From Plasmopara viticola (taxonomy: Eukaryota > Oomycota > Peronosporomycetes > Peronosporales > Peronosporaceae): 64,000 nt of DNA. The notes under the pieces are model-generated. The model searched no databases, had not been told where the DNA came from, and saw only the letters and a program-made list of their open reading frames with translations. Made by a program: the position numbers and the translations under genes. This document shows positions 53,315-64,000 of this stretch, in pieces; the first letter of the stretch is position 1; every line of letters starts with the position of its first letter. Location: assembly GCA_001695595.3 (NCBI GenBank), contig MBPM02000005.1:434001-498000 (forward strand). The letters run 5' to 3'.

Positions 53315-53887
53315 ATGACCAATACAGTGCATCTTCCTTTCTCGCGAAACAAAGTGTGACCTTCACTCGACGTGTTTTTAGTGCTTCGACGCAGCGTAAT
53401 GGAAAATGGCAACAACTTTTTTAGCGCATCATATCGGAAACACGCTCGAGCCATTGGTCAGACGTCTCGAGCTTTTAATTAGACTAATTCATGTAAATGA
53501 TCATGTTTTTGTTATTTAAAATGTCACTGCCATCTCATATCAGTCGGCACATCTCCATATCACGTAGGCAGCAGTTCCAGCAGCTGTGGCGATGGCGACT
53601 TTCCGTGTTACAAACTTCGATTCATTTTCCATTCAACTTGGTCTCTGCATTATTCACACGATAATACAAAACACATCTCGTTCATCTATCCGCACTGGCT
53701 GCCGTCACTTGCTGATCAGAGTCCTGCATCGAATTTTGCGTTGACCCATGGTTACCCATGCCCACCCACATTTATTTCGCGACCTCGCATGCCCGACCAT
53801 TCCCACGACCACCTGGCTGTACCCACACATTCCTAGCCGCCAGCACGCAAATAAGTATGACTGAATGGACCGTTTATAAATTTATTG

Positions 53888-55130
53888 CCACGTCGAATGT
53901 CGCGCTTAAAGCGCAAGAACAGCAGGTTATTGACGACACGCGACTTGAGCCTGTTGCAAAAGTTGGTTTCGGACATGGCGCTGGAAGCCGGAACGCACAG
54001 GATGGAGCGCGCGACGTACGCTATGATAGGGAACCGCGTGACCCCGAACCGCTTCCACCAGACCAGGACCTATCCCTCGCCGTCCATTTCGGAGGCCTGC
54101 TTGTCGACTTCGGTTAATTTGTGCTGCCAATACTGCGGGCTTAATACCGATGCGGCTGTCGTAGTTGGTGGCGTCGCTGAGGGACCCGAGATCGTCGCCA
54201 TCGTCCATGTCGTCGATGCAGGCGAGCCACGTGAACACGGACGGAATGCCCTCGAATTCGCGGCAGCTCGACTCGCTGTCCAAGACCACGATGACCTGGT
54301 CGTAGACATCTGGCGAGACGTCGAACACTTTCAGGCCGTCTTTGAACGGCCTGGCGCCGTAATTGTAAAGACAGCGTCTTTGAACGCTGTCTTTACCATT
54401 GCGGCGGTGCGGCTCGCGTCGTGGATCGGTTTGACGTGCAGCGTGCTGACATGCAGCGTGCTGACATGCAGCGTGCTGGTGTGCAGCGTGCTGGTGTGCA
54501 GCGTGAATTCATCGTCCATGTAGTGCACCGTGATGGACAAGTACGACGTCTTCTTGATCTAATCCGTCCACAGGTCGAGAGTGCACGCGACGCCGAGGCC
54601 CGACGCCAAGTGCTTCTTCAGCATGACCGACAACGCCGCACGACCGCGTTCGGCGCACAAGTCCACATTTCGCCGCACCGTGATCGAGCAAAGTTGACCT
54701 CGATGCGACCGGTAGACGCCGCCCCAATATTGAGAGCGGTCTGGATCAGATCCTTCATGCCCTGGTCGGCGACCCCCTCGAACGCACGCATGTCGGTTGC
54801 GCAGAAGTCGGCTACGTCGGTCGTCATTTTCGACTTTTGCACTGGCGAGGCCTTCTCGACCTTATATACAGTCTCTTCGCTGTCAATTTGGGCTTGCACT
54901 TGTGCTTGGCGATGGTGCTAGTGCCGGTGGTCTTCTTGAAGACAACCGTCTTGCTACACGCCTTTCAGGCCGCAAATTCCGTCTTGACGCCCGATACGGT
55001 GCTGTGGACTATGCCGAACTCATGCCAGATGGACGACTTTCTACCCTTGTTGTCACGGATCTCGAACTACTTTACATCCTTGGCGGCCTGGAGCTCGCGC
55101 TCAATGTCTGCTGCTTGCAACGACATGATT
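53888..55130 (-). pseudogene. hAT transposase remnant (BED finger and dimerisation domain)
   Basis: Read on the minus strand from about 55130, the fragment starts with a BED-type zinc finger (SSIWHEFGIV, KACSKTVV, GTSTIAKHKC). An in-frame TAG precedes it, and the first zinc cysteine position reads TGA. After frameshifts come a catalytic-region piece (MSITVHYMDDEFTLHTS, then a DVSPDVYDQVIVVLDS block) and finally the hAT C-terminal dimerisation domain (WWKRFGVTRFPIIAYVA, VPASSAMSETNF). The whole is shorter than functional hAT transposases, so internal sequence has been lost as well. No function is expected. Confidence 0.87.
54365..54506. repeat. 12-bp hairpin and five 15-bp tandem repeats inside the dead transposase
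   Basis: A perfect 12-bp stem (54365-54376 with 54385-54396, 8-base loop) is followed by five 15-bp units, 54432-54506, of the form TGACATGCAGCGTGC. In the transposase frame the units expand a TLHVS pentapeptide. This is probably replication slippage after loss of constraint. Confidence 0.8.
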
Positions 55131-57204
55131 GATGTCGACAATTTGGTCTCCTCCCAGCCTCCCGGCCAAACTTCGTGGCTCGCAGTTCCAGCAAAGTTTT
55201 CAGGCTCTTGGTAAAATTTTGAGGCATTGTCATGGCCTGGTAACATACAACCGGGACTGCTTTTGTATACTCCGTACCCACCCGTGCTCACGGCTCCCTG
55301 TCACTGCGCAACCACATTTACCCACCGACTCGACCCGCGTACTGATGTCCACCTAAAACCCATGGGTATGGGAAACTTATGGGTGGGTATGGGTATCTAG
55401 TGCAGGACTCTGTTGCTGATGCCGCAACAATTTGTCACCTTCAAAGCCGCAAAAATTACATTCTTGAAATCTGATTCGTCAAATGCTGCAGTCACCAATT
55501 AACCCAAAGTTGTACCGACTGGAACTCTCACTAGCTGGGTGATGCCATTATAGTCGCACACAAACACTCGGACCATTTTCGCTGAGTCAAACAAATTATG
55601 TGCTAGTTGTGTCCGCATGCTGATCAATGGAAGATCTTCTTGAAATGCATGTGATGTTGCATCACTAGCGCCAGTTGTCAGCAAAATCTCATTGTCACTG
55701 GAAGCAACTAAAAAGTCAAACAATAAATCCATCCTTTAAAGACGCAACACCAAATTGATATTCGTTGCTTTCCTCACAATGATAATGACATTGCCTTCTC
55801 CGCTAACCTTGGGTCGTTTATTACTAAAACGATAACCACCCTGCCACGTATACTTCCACATTGATACACATCAAACGGAATAAAGAACACAATCTAATCT
55901 AACAAACAAAGTTGACATTTCAGGAACTTACAGTGAATAGAATCTCGCGGTTCGGTCTCTTTACAACAACAAATTGACTTAGCTTGCAAGACAACAAATT
56001 CTTCTTCTCCTGATCTAAAGTTTCGAAGAGGGGCATCTCTCGTATATCCTTCGCTCATCACGCCATATATTTCTCGATTGGCCTGAAGTACGATCTTAGA
56101 AGTCAAAGTCTAATAAAAAGCCGGTAATTTTACATGTTACGGAGGACTGGATGTTGAGGCAACTGCGACGGGTTTCGTTAGCCGTGAACGTTCAATATCG
56201 ACTTAGGGGCATTAGACATTTACGCTTGACGCTCTGCTAGTACGTCGAAGCTATATTGTGACTGCCCCGGTCTTTCAGTTTTATGGTAAAGGCCACCCCT
56301 GTGTTAAGCTGTGCTAAGCTTTTATAAAACAAGTCAGTCTAACACCAATCCCGAATTCCTGTCTCATCGGATAATAATAGAATGGGGTTTTTGAATCGAA
56401 TATCGCTAAAATGTTGTAGTTGTCGTTGTAGACCGCTTTATAATGCAGCAGTAAAGACTTAAACCCTTTCCAAGTTGAGTGACAATCATATTGATTTAGT
56501 CGTCAGCTTTCCAGACTTCTTCGAACTTCGTTGAGGAAAAATCGTTCTGCTTTAACTGAGTGTTCACAACAACAACATGCTTCAAAATCTATTGTTACCA
56601 ATTTTTTGTTTAAAAAGCCTCCAAGCTTACTTTCTTTTTTCATTTTTACCCTGCCCATCAAGGTCAAAACGATGCGGCATCAAACTTTTAAAAGGCTTGA
56701 TCTGGGACATATATACAATATGTGCAATGAGTAGCATGGCTAGGTAGCAGAAGAAGTGGCTGGAACGAGATTTAATACTACTCGTAGATGGCGTAGTAGG
56801 CAAAAAATTAAGAATGTGGACGAGAGCCAACCAACCAGTTCAAGTACGCCGACACAGATATCAATTATGATAAAAAGGTTTGCTGCAAAAAGCATATAGA
56901 TATGTACAATTTACAGTGCAATCGGTTTGCTTAACGGCTCCTCATACGTGAGTATCCTCAACTGATTAGAATACCAATGTGACTACTCTGAGACTGGCTC
57001 ATCAACTTTATCAATCGTGGGGCGATAATTTGTTTGGTGATGCAACTACAACTAATCAGACCCCATAGAGTGCATACTTCAATAACACTTGTACAACTAA
57101 TTGGGCGTCAAACTGTGCTCCGGAGCATACGCATTTATAGCTTTCCCCACAATCTAAAAGTGTACATTTTGCACGGTATAAAACTTAATTAGGTTGCTTC
57201 ATTG

Positions 57205-57400
57205 GAAAGAACGGTCGTCGTGTTGACCCAGCTCAGGTAAAAGCCATCGGTGAACTGGCCAGTTTCAATGAGCCACAAAGATCTAAGGACGTAATGTGGC
57301 CTAGCCAAATGCCGACATAAGTATAGCGCAAATGACGCAAAGAGTAGCGAGGTCACTATCCTGAGAGAATGGAATGGCTTTTGAAGAAGCAAAATCATGA
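57205..57400 (+). pseudogene. Decayed Ty3/gypsy reverse transcriptase / RNase H junction fragment
   Basis: The plus-strand frame gives KNGRRVDPAQVKAIGELASF, the linker typical of Ty3/gypsy pol just after the reverse transcriptase core (NGR.V.P.KV.AI). After stop codons and frame changes, ENGMAFEEAKS resembles the following W..AF..LK motif. No flanking pol sequence or long terminal repeats were found. Confidence 0.55.
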
Positions 57401-58651
57401 ATTGTATGACAGAATAAAATTGGTAGTTACTCTGTCATACGATTATTGATACAACGCCTATCATAGGCGCTCCAGATTATATCTGCAAGATTACCGCTAA
57501 TTGAAGGGCTATACATGAAAAGCTCAGTCGGAGCTTCAAAGGTCTTAGTTTAGGCTGACGGCTGAGATACTGTGCTGTCTATTGTACTGACTTTCTACTT
57601 CATGCATAGAATGGCTTACCGTTTCGTTTGTCGGACCACACAACGGACAGCCGCTGATACGATCTTTCTTATGCAGAGCGACCAAGGCTAGGTATGGAGT
57701 CACAACTGCCCAAAGTGGCCGTGTAGAAAGAAATTAGTCTCGAAAGAAATGTACTTAGCTTTTCTAAGTCGGACGAGACGTTGATTGGCGATGCAAAAGA
57801 TGGGAAACGTGTACGAACGTCTGAAAGAAAAGGTATGACTTCTCTAAAAAAAAGATGGCAAGGAGTACATTTTGTGCTTGGGAACTAATATTTTATGGTT
57901 GGTGCATAGAGCTCCGAAGTTTATGATAGGTGACTTAGGACAGTCCCGCAGCAGTGCCTGGGAATAGTTCTTTGTTGTCCGCTTTCTTTTCGGCCAGAAG
58001 TTTAGTTTTATGGCATGTTTCTTAAATTGTCTCTCTTCACGTCTAGGTTGGCCTGAACTCGTTGTAATACTGTCCTGCTGCAGTCGATAGAAACCGGGCG
58101 GTATAAGAGCGTCGCTGACTGCTAGCAATCTTTTGTACATCTGCATACTAAATTACAAGTTACCTTATGAGCAAACAAATACACCTGACCAAATATTTTT
58201 ATTCGATGAAATACCCTGTGTTTAAGCTTTTCAGACTTAGGATTTAAGCGGACGGTCTTATGCGGAAAATGGTAGGTATACTATAATTCCCGGATCACGA
58301 AAGACTTAAAACGAGTATGATTCGGTGCGCGTTTCATCCTAAAATTGTTATCGAAGCTTAAATGGCCTGTGATCTTTATGATGCCCTTCTTGTAATTTCG
58401 CACTACTAATTGTAGCAAGATGATTCCGCGTCAGGTCTACCGTCAAAAAAAATAGTCAAGTCGATTCGTTTATGTATTTGCGCGTATTTAACATAAAACG
58501 TCAAGTATCTACTAGACCTGCGCCGTACATAGCTTCTACCGGAAAGTACCGAGATGCGACTGGGATGGAGAGACCTACCCCAGTTAATTGTTAATGGTGA
58601 CGCTAGAGTCTCTGCGCCGCTATCTTCCCCTTACAGATCAAAAATCAAAGA

Positions 58652-58769
58652 ACATAAAATCGCGCTTTAGATTCTCACTACGTCATGAGGGTTTTTTGGA
58701 CGCGCATATAATAATGCGCGTCCAAAAAACCCTCATGGCGTAGTGAGAATCTAAAGCGCGATTTTATGT
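58652..58769. repeat. Long near-perfect inverted repeat (56-bp arms)
   Basis: Arms 58652-58707 and 58714-58769 are inverted copies with a single mismatch and a 6-base centre. It lies in gene-free DNA. No target-site duplication is obvious beyond the arms. If transcribed it would fold into a long, nearly perfect hairpin. Confidence 0.95.
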
Positions 58770-60787
58770 ATAAACACCAATTATTAGCCAAGCGTGGTTT
58801 TAAGTAGTTAGTAAAGATTGCGTGGCTGCTTTTTTTCTTGGCTCCTCCTGATTCTCTTAAAACTTAGAACCTGAAGAAAAACAAGTCCTACTCCATACCT
58901 CTTACCAATCACAGGATGAGCGGTATCGGACCAAAAATTGAAGCGTTACTGAGTCGGCTATACCGATAAAGTAGATGCTGGTCCGTAGTGAGTCGTTGTT
59001 TGTTTATCGTCTTTAAAAACCCGACTAAGTTGGTGCTTATAAGGAGTCGCTGCTGCGTGGAAAATGCTGTCAAATCCGACCGCTCGGGTTCAGCACAAAT
59101 CCATTAGAGTTTCAGGTCTTCCTAAAAGCAAGGGCTCACCAGTCCAGAAACTCTGATTGCCATGTGCTGGAAGAGTGAAAACGTCGCAATATCGCTAAGT
59201 GCAGGGATCACAAGCGGTGGCATTTCAGCATAATTTAAACAGGTCTTCACTATGTCCATCGGGGTTATGTTATGGTTACTCTATGGTAATGATGAAAAGT
59301 AGAAGAATCGCTTCGCTGGTAGTAAATACCCAAGAAGTCAAATCTTTACTAGATCGGCTCAGGTATATGCCCGTCACGAAGACCAAAAAAGGCGCTTGTG
59401 GCTCTGGGTATAGCCGCAGCCTGAACCTCTTAGCTGGGAAACACAGCTCCAAAGAAGTGTGCCTCATTGATGAAGTCAACACTGAGGTGAAATTGCAGAT
59501 GATCCGGTGCTACCATCGATTTATTTTTTGCGGTTGGATCCGCGCATATTTCCCGATAAACTGCATGGGTTTTGAGTTGCTGACTTTTATGTGTAAACTT
59601 ACAATGAAATTGTTACAGAAACATTCTGGCAGTGCTTGATACGCGGCCAAAGATTTCATTAATCATCTTGCTTGATGGTGTACACTATTGCTTGTTGAGG
59701 TTTTACCACCAAGCATTAACCCACTATGAGAGCCAACGACCGTACCTTTTTTTAATACGCGAGTCCCCTCTATCCAAAGAGGCGGTGGCGGTCATCCTTC
59801 TTCTGTTTTCATCCTGCTCATCGGCTTCGAGATCAGCATCCAAAGAAAGTGATGCATTAAACATTTCATCACAAAGTATATTGAAGCAGCCAGATGAGAG
59901 CGTGCAGGACATCAAGTCCCATATGAAGCTCGAAATGAGCATACTTTCCGGCTTCACTTATTTGCATCTTTTACGGTTGCTAATGCCGCACTTTAATCGC
60001 TGAAAAGCTTCCTCTCAGAGCAAATTTAAAAACAGCATCCACGAAAATGCACTTTATCATCGAGCCAAGCAAATTGCTGACCAAGACGCGATATGAGGTG
60101 CCAGCTGCTGCTGCTAGATTGATTGTCCCACGTTTTAGCCACCAGCTGGTCCACAACATCTACGTCAAATTTGGAGAGCATTGGACAAGGATCAATTTCT
60201 ACCCTACCTTTTTTTTTGGTTTTTGAGTCGGCTTTCGTTTTTCAAAGCCTTAGTGCCATTTTGCGGAAGACTATTCAAGAAAATAGTGCAGAAAACACAT
60301 GTCAACTCACATTATTTTGTTACATGCACTGATGATATGCGTAAAGTGCTTCTACCATATTTCTAAGCTTATTGTATTTTACTTAGGTATATTTATATTT
60401 CTATGATGCTTATCAGCAAAAAATGTGAGGGGCATGTCGACATGTGCTTTTCTATACGCTTAAACAAAGGTTTGCTGCATGTCGGATTTACGGATTTTAA
60501 ACGGACCCAAATACTCACATCAACAAAAAACACATGGCCACACCAAAAGACGAGTAGAGTTCTTGGTAAAAGAAAAGTGACACGCTTACTAAAAAGAGAG
60601 AGCTTAAAGAAGTGCATTAGCGTTACACTTCACCCACAATTAACCTTAGCCATCGCATCACCGTCATTACAAAAGATTATGGAGATTGTCGAGAATATGC
60701 TAATGATTCGGTTAATTTGGCGATGGATTTTAAATAGCCGTTGTCTGCTGGGGTCGTAAAGGCTATGCTGCAATACAGTGCTATTTT

Positions 60788-61010
60788 ACCGACCCTGGGG
60801 CTTAAGTGTTTAGTCACTTCAACCGGAACCGGAAGGTACGAAGTTCGATACGCATAGGTTTTAAATCTAGGCAGTCGAAGATAGGTCGCTACAGGACGAA
60901 CTCAGAAGTGTGACTGCCGCGCCCCAAATGAGTGTTTTATTGCTGGGTGGACTGCTGACCGGAAAAGTCCCATAGTGTAATATGGGGTCTGGAACCCGAT
61001 CCCAAAATTA
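60788..61010 (+). mobile_element. tRNA-like SINE, copy 2
   Basis: From ACCGACCCTGGGGCTTAA to CCCAAAATTA this aligns by eye along its whole length with the minus strand of 4612-4863. Shared blocks include GAAGATAGGTC, GGACGA, GTGTGACTGC, CTGACCG and CATAGTGTAATATGGGGTC. The B-box-like segment reads AGTTCGATACGC. It sits only 70 bp before a LINE-derived copy, but the two insertions are separate. Confidence 0.65.
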
Positions 61011-61080
61011 GGTAGCGGCGCGCGGGTTCTGGATTGGCTGTGTATTTTAGTCTAGCAACTATTACGCATCACTATTCTGC

Positions 61081-61410
61081 CTCCCGGAAAAAGTTGGGGT
61101 GACGCCCATCTTCCAAGCGCGGGGGCTGAATGCTCGCGCGCTTCGGGCAGGTGCTCTCGGGCATCTGCAGGTCTCTAACGAGTCTCACCCTCGACGCGAC
61201 GGTCTCCAGCACCAGGGCGCCACCTCGGCTCTTACCAAGTCAGAGCTAAACAAAAAAATGGAAGACCCTCACGACCTCGGTGCTGGATGCACTGCCCGCC
61301 GAACGAGACTCGACGTATGCGGACACCACTCTATGCCGTGGACTAGCCAGACTGAGCCTAGCACGTGCATAACTTGGCAACGCGATAACGTAGTACATTA
61401 CATTACATTA
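61081..61410 (+). mobile_element. LINE-derived non-autonomous retroelement, copy D
   Basis: A 330-bp insertion flanked by a perfect 11-bp duplication, CACTATTCTGC, at 61070-61080 and 61411-61421. It has a full 5' leader, the shared internal junction (CTTACCAAGTCAGAGCTAAA then GACCCTCACGACC) and a (CATTA)n-type tail. The ORF running through it arises from the repeat and is not in the LINE protein frame. Confidence 0.88.
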
Positions 61411-61730
61411 CACTATTCTGCTAATAATAGCGATTCCAATATGCATGTAATTCGCTCACATTTTGACATTTGTACAACCCTTACGTTTTAATTGGCAAAA
61501 ATAAGTTGATGAAGTAAAAAGCGATGAACAAATACTCATGAAGTTTGTTCTATTCTATGTTATAAGAGGGATTGCATTGGTTGAAGCCACTGTGCGAACG
61601 CTTAGAGATACAAGAAAAATTTGTCCTCCGCTACTTTGCTAATAAATTTTGTTGATCTTCTCTCTCAATCCGATGACCACTTTTTGTGTCGCTCTTCGTT
61701 GTAAAGCTCTCGAGTACTAAAAATTTTATT

Positions 61731-62012
61731 TTAAGTATACTTTATAATATTCTTGCATGCATGAGCTCCAATACAAGCCCCCAGGACAAAGGTAATGGTG
61801 ACTTTTTTTAGAGCGGACGCCATTATGAGCATTTGGCAAAGCAGAAGTTTCAAGGAATTGACGCCAATTCCAGTAGCCTTGAATCCGACACCAAGTGAAA
61901 GTGCTACTAGCATATTATCGTCATCGGAATCTCTGACGCACATGTACGCTATAAAGAAATGCGCTATGCCCACAAATGCTTCAACGCGTGCCTTGCTGCA
62001 GATTGCACGCAC
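61731..62012 (-). CDS. Uncertain small membrane-protein ORF
   Basis: The 93-codon frame has three to four hydrophobic stretches (VEAFVGIAHFFIAYM, MLVALSLGVGFKATGIG, VTITFVLGACIGAHA), which would suit a small multipass membrane protein. Its first codon is GTG, and an upstream exon would be needed. A 170-codon ATG-initiated ORF overlaps it on the plus strand (61795-62307) and could be the real one instead. I recognise neither family. Confidence 0.2.
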   Translation of the reverse strand: MRAICSKARVEAFVGIAHFFIAYMCVRDSDDDNMLVALSLGVGFKATGIGVNSLKLLLCQMLIMASALKKVTITFVLGACIGAHACKNIIKYT

Positions 62013-62707
62013 CGATCATAAAGCCGTTCGCAAGTACATTAATCTAAAGAGTAAGGCTTTACACAGCAAGACTATCAGCAAAGCACACGGAAAGTCGTTT
62101 CGAAATGTTTTGCGTGAGGAGAATGTGGATATCGTCGGTCCTATAAGCGACCTTCACAAGAATAATAGCGTTCCACTTACGTCCTTGAGCTTCTTGGTAC
62201 AATCTTCCCTACCAATTTACCCAAATTATAATGGGCCTTCAGATCAGATATATATGGGCAATATGTCCCATTTTTACGGCAAAAATTTACGCCGCCCGAA
62301 AGACTAATTCAAGCAGGAAAAGTACTAACGAATTAACCTACGAGATACCAACACACCAATTGATTTGTATCAAATGAGATGCAGCAACTAGAGTTGCGTC
62401 TTGAGAATCAATCGATGCACTGTCGTGTTGGTAATGCCACTGCCATGAAACGAACGACCGGGTCTGGCGTGCCTTACTTTCGAGACGATAGAGTTCTTGC
62501 TTGTATCCTTACAGGTACCACAAGTGCGTCTGTGAAACCGTTTCACACTAAACGCTTCATCAGCTCAATATAAAGTCTTGCCCCGATAATAAGAGGGTAG
62601 AGTCACATGGTTGTACATAACTATACAATTGTATACGTCGTATTATACCCCTCCACTATTCATAAGCGATACGACATTGGCAGACTTTTCGCTTGCAGCT
62701 ACGTTCT

Positions 62708-64000
62708 CTAACCCAAAGCAACTTCTCGCGCTGGTTCGCCCGCTTCCTGTCGCGTCTGTGCATCTGTCAATTTGCCACCATCAACGCAAGTCTCAATGAG
62801 TTTGTCACCCTTGGTCTTTTGCTTGTCGGTATTGTCTTCAGGCTTTATCTCAGTCGTATCAGGCGCCGAGACCTCGTCTCCCGTCTCGATCGACGTGGTC
62901 GTTTCCTGCTCAACACTAGCGGGCGTCACGGGTGTCACCGATGCCTCTGTAATGGCAAAACTATTCGACTCGGTATCCGACGTCCTGGCTGGTTCACACT
63001 CATCCTTGACGTCGGGATGAAAAATCTTCATTTCGTCCCAAATCAATTTTTGAAGCACCGGTTTTGTCAAATTTTCATTCTCGAAATCAAAATCAAAACT
63101 CGACGTTGCGGTTGTCTCGTCCTCGGCGTTGCGAATCGAGGACAAGTACGGATGCGCGAGTGCTTCGTCTACACTGATGCGATGATTCGGATCAATCACG
63201 AGCATTTTCTGCAGCAAATTCAATGCATCGGGTGGGACGTCACTAAACATGTGGGCAAGCGGCTTGGTGGGATTGGGTCCCCGCTTCTGGAACTCGGCAT
63301 TCATAAACTTACGGGCTCGCGCGTTGCTCAAAAAGTACAATTCTTGATCGTTTGGGGCTCCTAGAGCATTCATAATGAGATGCAATTGATCAATGTAATC
63401 TTGTCCTGGAAACAGTGGTTTTCGAGACATCATTTCAGCAAAGATGCAACCCATTGACCACACGTCCACTTCGCGTGTGTACTTCATGCACCCCAACATG
63501 ATTTCGGGGGCACGGTACCACCTTGTGACAACGTATTCCGTCAATTCGAGCTCTTCTTCAGGAAACACACCGCGAGCCAAGCCAAAATCACAGATTTTCA
63601 GCTCGCAATTCGCATTCACGAGCACATTCGATGGCTTCAAGTCGCGATGAATGACATTGGCCGAGTGCACGTATTTCATGGCACAGAGCATTTGGTACAT
63701 AAAGAACGCAATGTGTTCATCGGAAAGCGCGTGGCGCGAGTAGATGACACGGTGTAAATCCGTGGCCATCAATTGCGACACAATGTACACATCTTCAAAC
63801 TTGGCAAGGGCCACGGGTTCAAAGATGTCTTCGACACCCAAGACACACTTGTGATTTAAATGCCGCATGAGTTTAATCTCGCGCACAATGCGTTTGGCAT
63901 CCGTGAGATCATCGAATGCCCGTTGAATGTTTTTAATCGCCACGGTCGTCCCTGTTTTCGTATCGGTCGCGGAAATCACGACCCCGTAGGCCCCGGACCC
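62708..64000 (-). CDS. ERK-type MAP kinase (TEY), 5' end beyond window
   Basis: The frame is open to the right edge (431 codons seen, including the stop). It is a Ser/Thr kinase of the CMGC/MAPK group. Visible motifs are the glycine loop GSGAYGVV, the ATP lysine in VAIKN, the catalytic loop HRDLKPSN, the metal-binding DFG, the dual-phosphorylation TEY in LTEYVVTRWYRAPE, and the MAPK insert region. All catalytic residues are present, so it should be an active kinase switched on by an upstream MAPK kinase. The C-terminal ~130 residues are an acidic Ser/Thr-rich tail without a recognised domain. Only a short N-terminal piece is missing. Confidence 0.94.
   Translation of the reverse strand, partial: GSGAYGVVISATDTKTGTTVAIKNIQRAFDDLTDAKRIVREIKLMRHLNHKCVLGVEDIFEPVALAKFEDVYIVSQLMATDLHRVIYSRHALSDEHIAFFMYQMLCAMKYVHSANVIHRDLKPSNVLVNANCELKICDFGLARGVFPEEELELTEYVVTRWYRAPEIMLGCMKYTREVDVWSMGCIFAEMMSRKPLFPGQDYIDQLHLIMNALGAPNDQELYFLSNARARKFMNAEFQKRGPNPTKPLAHMFSDVPPDALNLLQKMLVIDPNHRISVDEALAHPYLSSIRNAEDETTATSSFDFDFENENLTKPVLQKLIWDEMKIFHPDVKDECEPARTSDTESNSFAITEASVTPVTPASVEQETTTSIETGDEVSAPDTTEIKPEDNTDKQKTKGDKLIETCVDGGKLTDAQTRQEAGEPAREVALG

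Larger units (their letters stand above)
53717..55412 (-). mobile_element. Complete but inactive hAT transposon
   Basis: The ends are perfect 12-bp inverted repeats, CAGAGTCCTGCA (53717-53728) and TGCAGGACTCTG (55401-55412), bordered by an identical 8-bp duplication, TTGCTGAT (53709-53716 and 55413-55420), the size diagnostic of hAT insertion. Copies of an ACCCATG/CCCACCC motif lie just inside both ends, as expected of subterminal transposase-binding sites. The 1,696-bp body carries a broken transposase on the minus strand. Confidence 0.93.
55413..60787. other. Gene-poor desert with retroelement debris
   Basis: I recognise no intact gene. Contents I can name are a decayed Ty3/gypsy fragment (57205-57400) and a long inverted repeat (58652-58769). 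Minus-strand frames at 55499-56106, with a strong GTAAGT donor-like site near 55929, might be remains of a gene broken up near the hAT insertion. ORFs at 59199-60003 and 60403-60759 have no recognisable features. Confidence 0.5.

Noticed and set aside
54432..54506. Possible CRISPR-like regular repeats
   Set aside because: Contiguous 15-bp units without spacers, in a eukaryotic transposon; simple tandem repeats.
53885..54523. Plus-strand 212-codon ORF
   Set aside because: It lies inside the hAT element, antisense to transposase motifs, and ends in the 15-bp tandem repeat.

Overview
The window looks like a nuclear contig of an oomycete, most likely in the Peronosporaceae (Phytophthora or a downy mildew). 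Four things point there. There is a secreted protein with tandem WY-type modules and an EER-like motif. There is a helicase-RdRP fusion of the kind known from Phytophthora. Genes are compact with short (57-75 bp) GT-AG introns. Gene islands are separated by AT-rich, transposon-littered deserts. An IFT25-like flagellar gene suggests a zoospore-forming species. Species assignment is inference.

Layout. 1-1660: start of a ZNFX1/Hrr1-like gene (-), running off the left edge. 1661-7383: repeat-rich desert. 7384-15419: dense island with EMC1 (+), a PH-START-OSBP lipid-transfer protein (-), MYCBP (+) and a TPR-prefoldin-1 fusion (-). 15420-26211: desert with a LINE remnant and a MITE. 26212-44218: second island with a small mitochondrial-type protein (+), IFT25-like (+), a giant RNA-silencing fusion protein (-), MIC60/mitofilin (+) and glutamine-dependent carbamoyl-phosphate synthase (-). 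44219-62707: desert holding a decayed or oddly started secreted repeat protein, the WY effector (51746-53314), a complete but dead hAT transposon with target-site duplication, Ty3/gypsy debris, SINE copies and LINE-derived copies. 62708-64000: TEY-type MAP kinase (-), running off the right edge.

The most interesting object is the 28304-36409 gene. One uninterrupted polypeptide of about 2,700 residues carries a CxxC-pair N-terminal domain, a Dicer/DRH-type DExH helicase, a DLDGD-type RNA-dependent RNA polymerase, a Cid12/RDE-3-type nucleotidyltransferase and a WG/GW repeat resembling an Argonaute hook. It is effectively a whole RNA-directed RNA polymerase complex in one chain. The ZNFX1/Hrr1-like gene at the left edge belongs to another family tied to RdRP-based silencing (fission yeast Hrr1 sits in the RDRC with Rdp1 and Cid12), so the window carries counterparts of all RDRC parts.

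Mobile DNA is unusually readable. Four LINE-related insertions (two per strand) each have perfect 11-15 bp target-site duplications, and three share the same internal deletion, defining a non-autonomous family. Three diverged copies of a tRNA-like SINE are also present. Genes within islands are often convergent with only 96-240 bp between stop codons.
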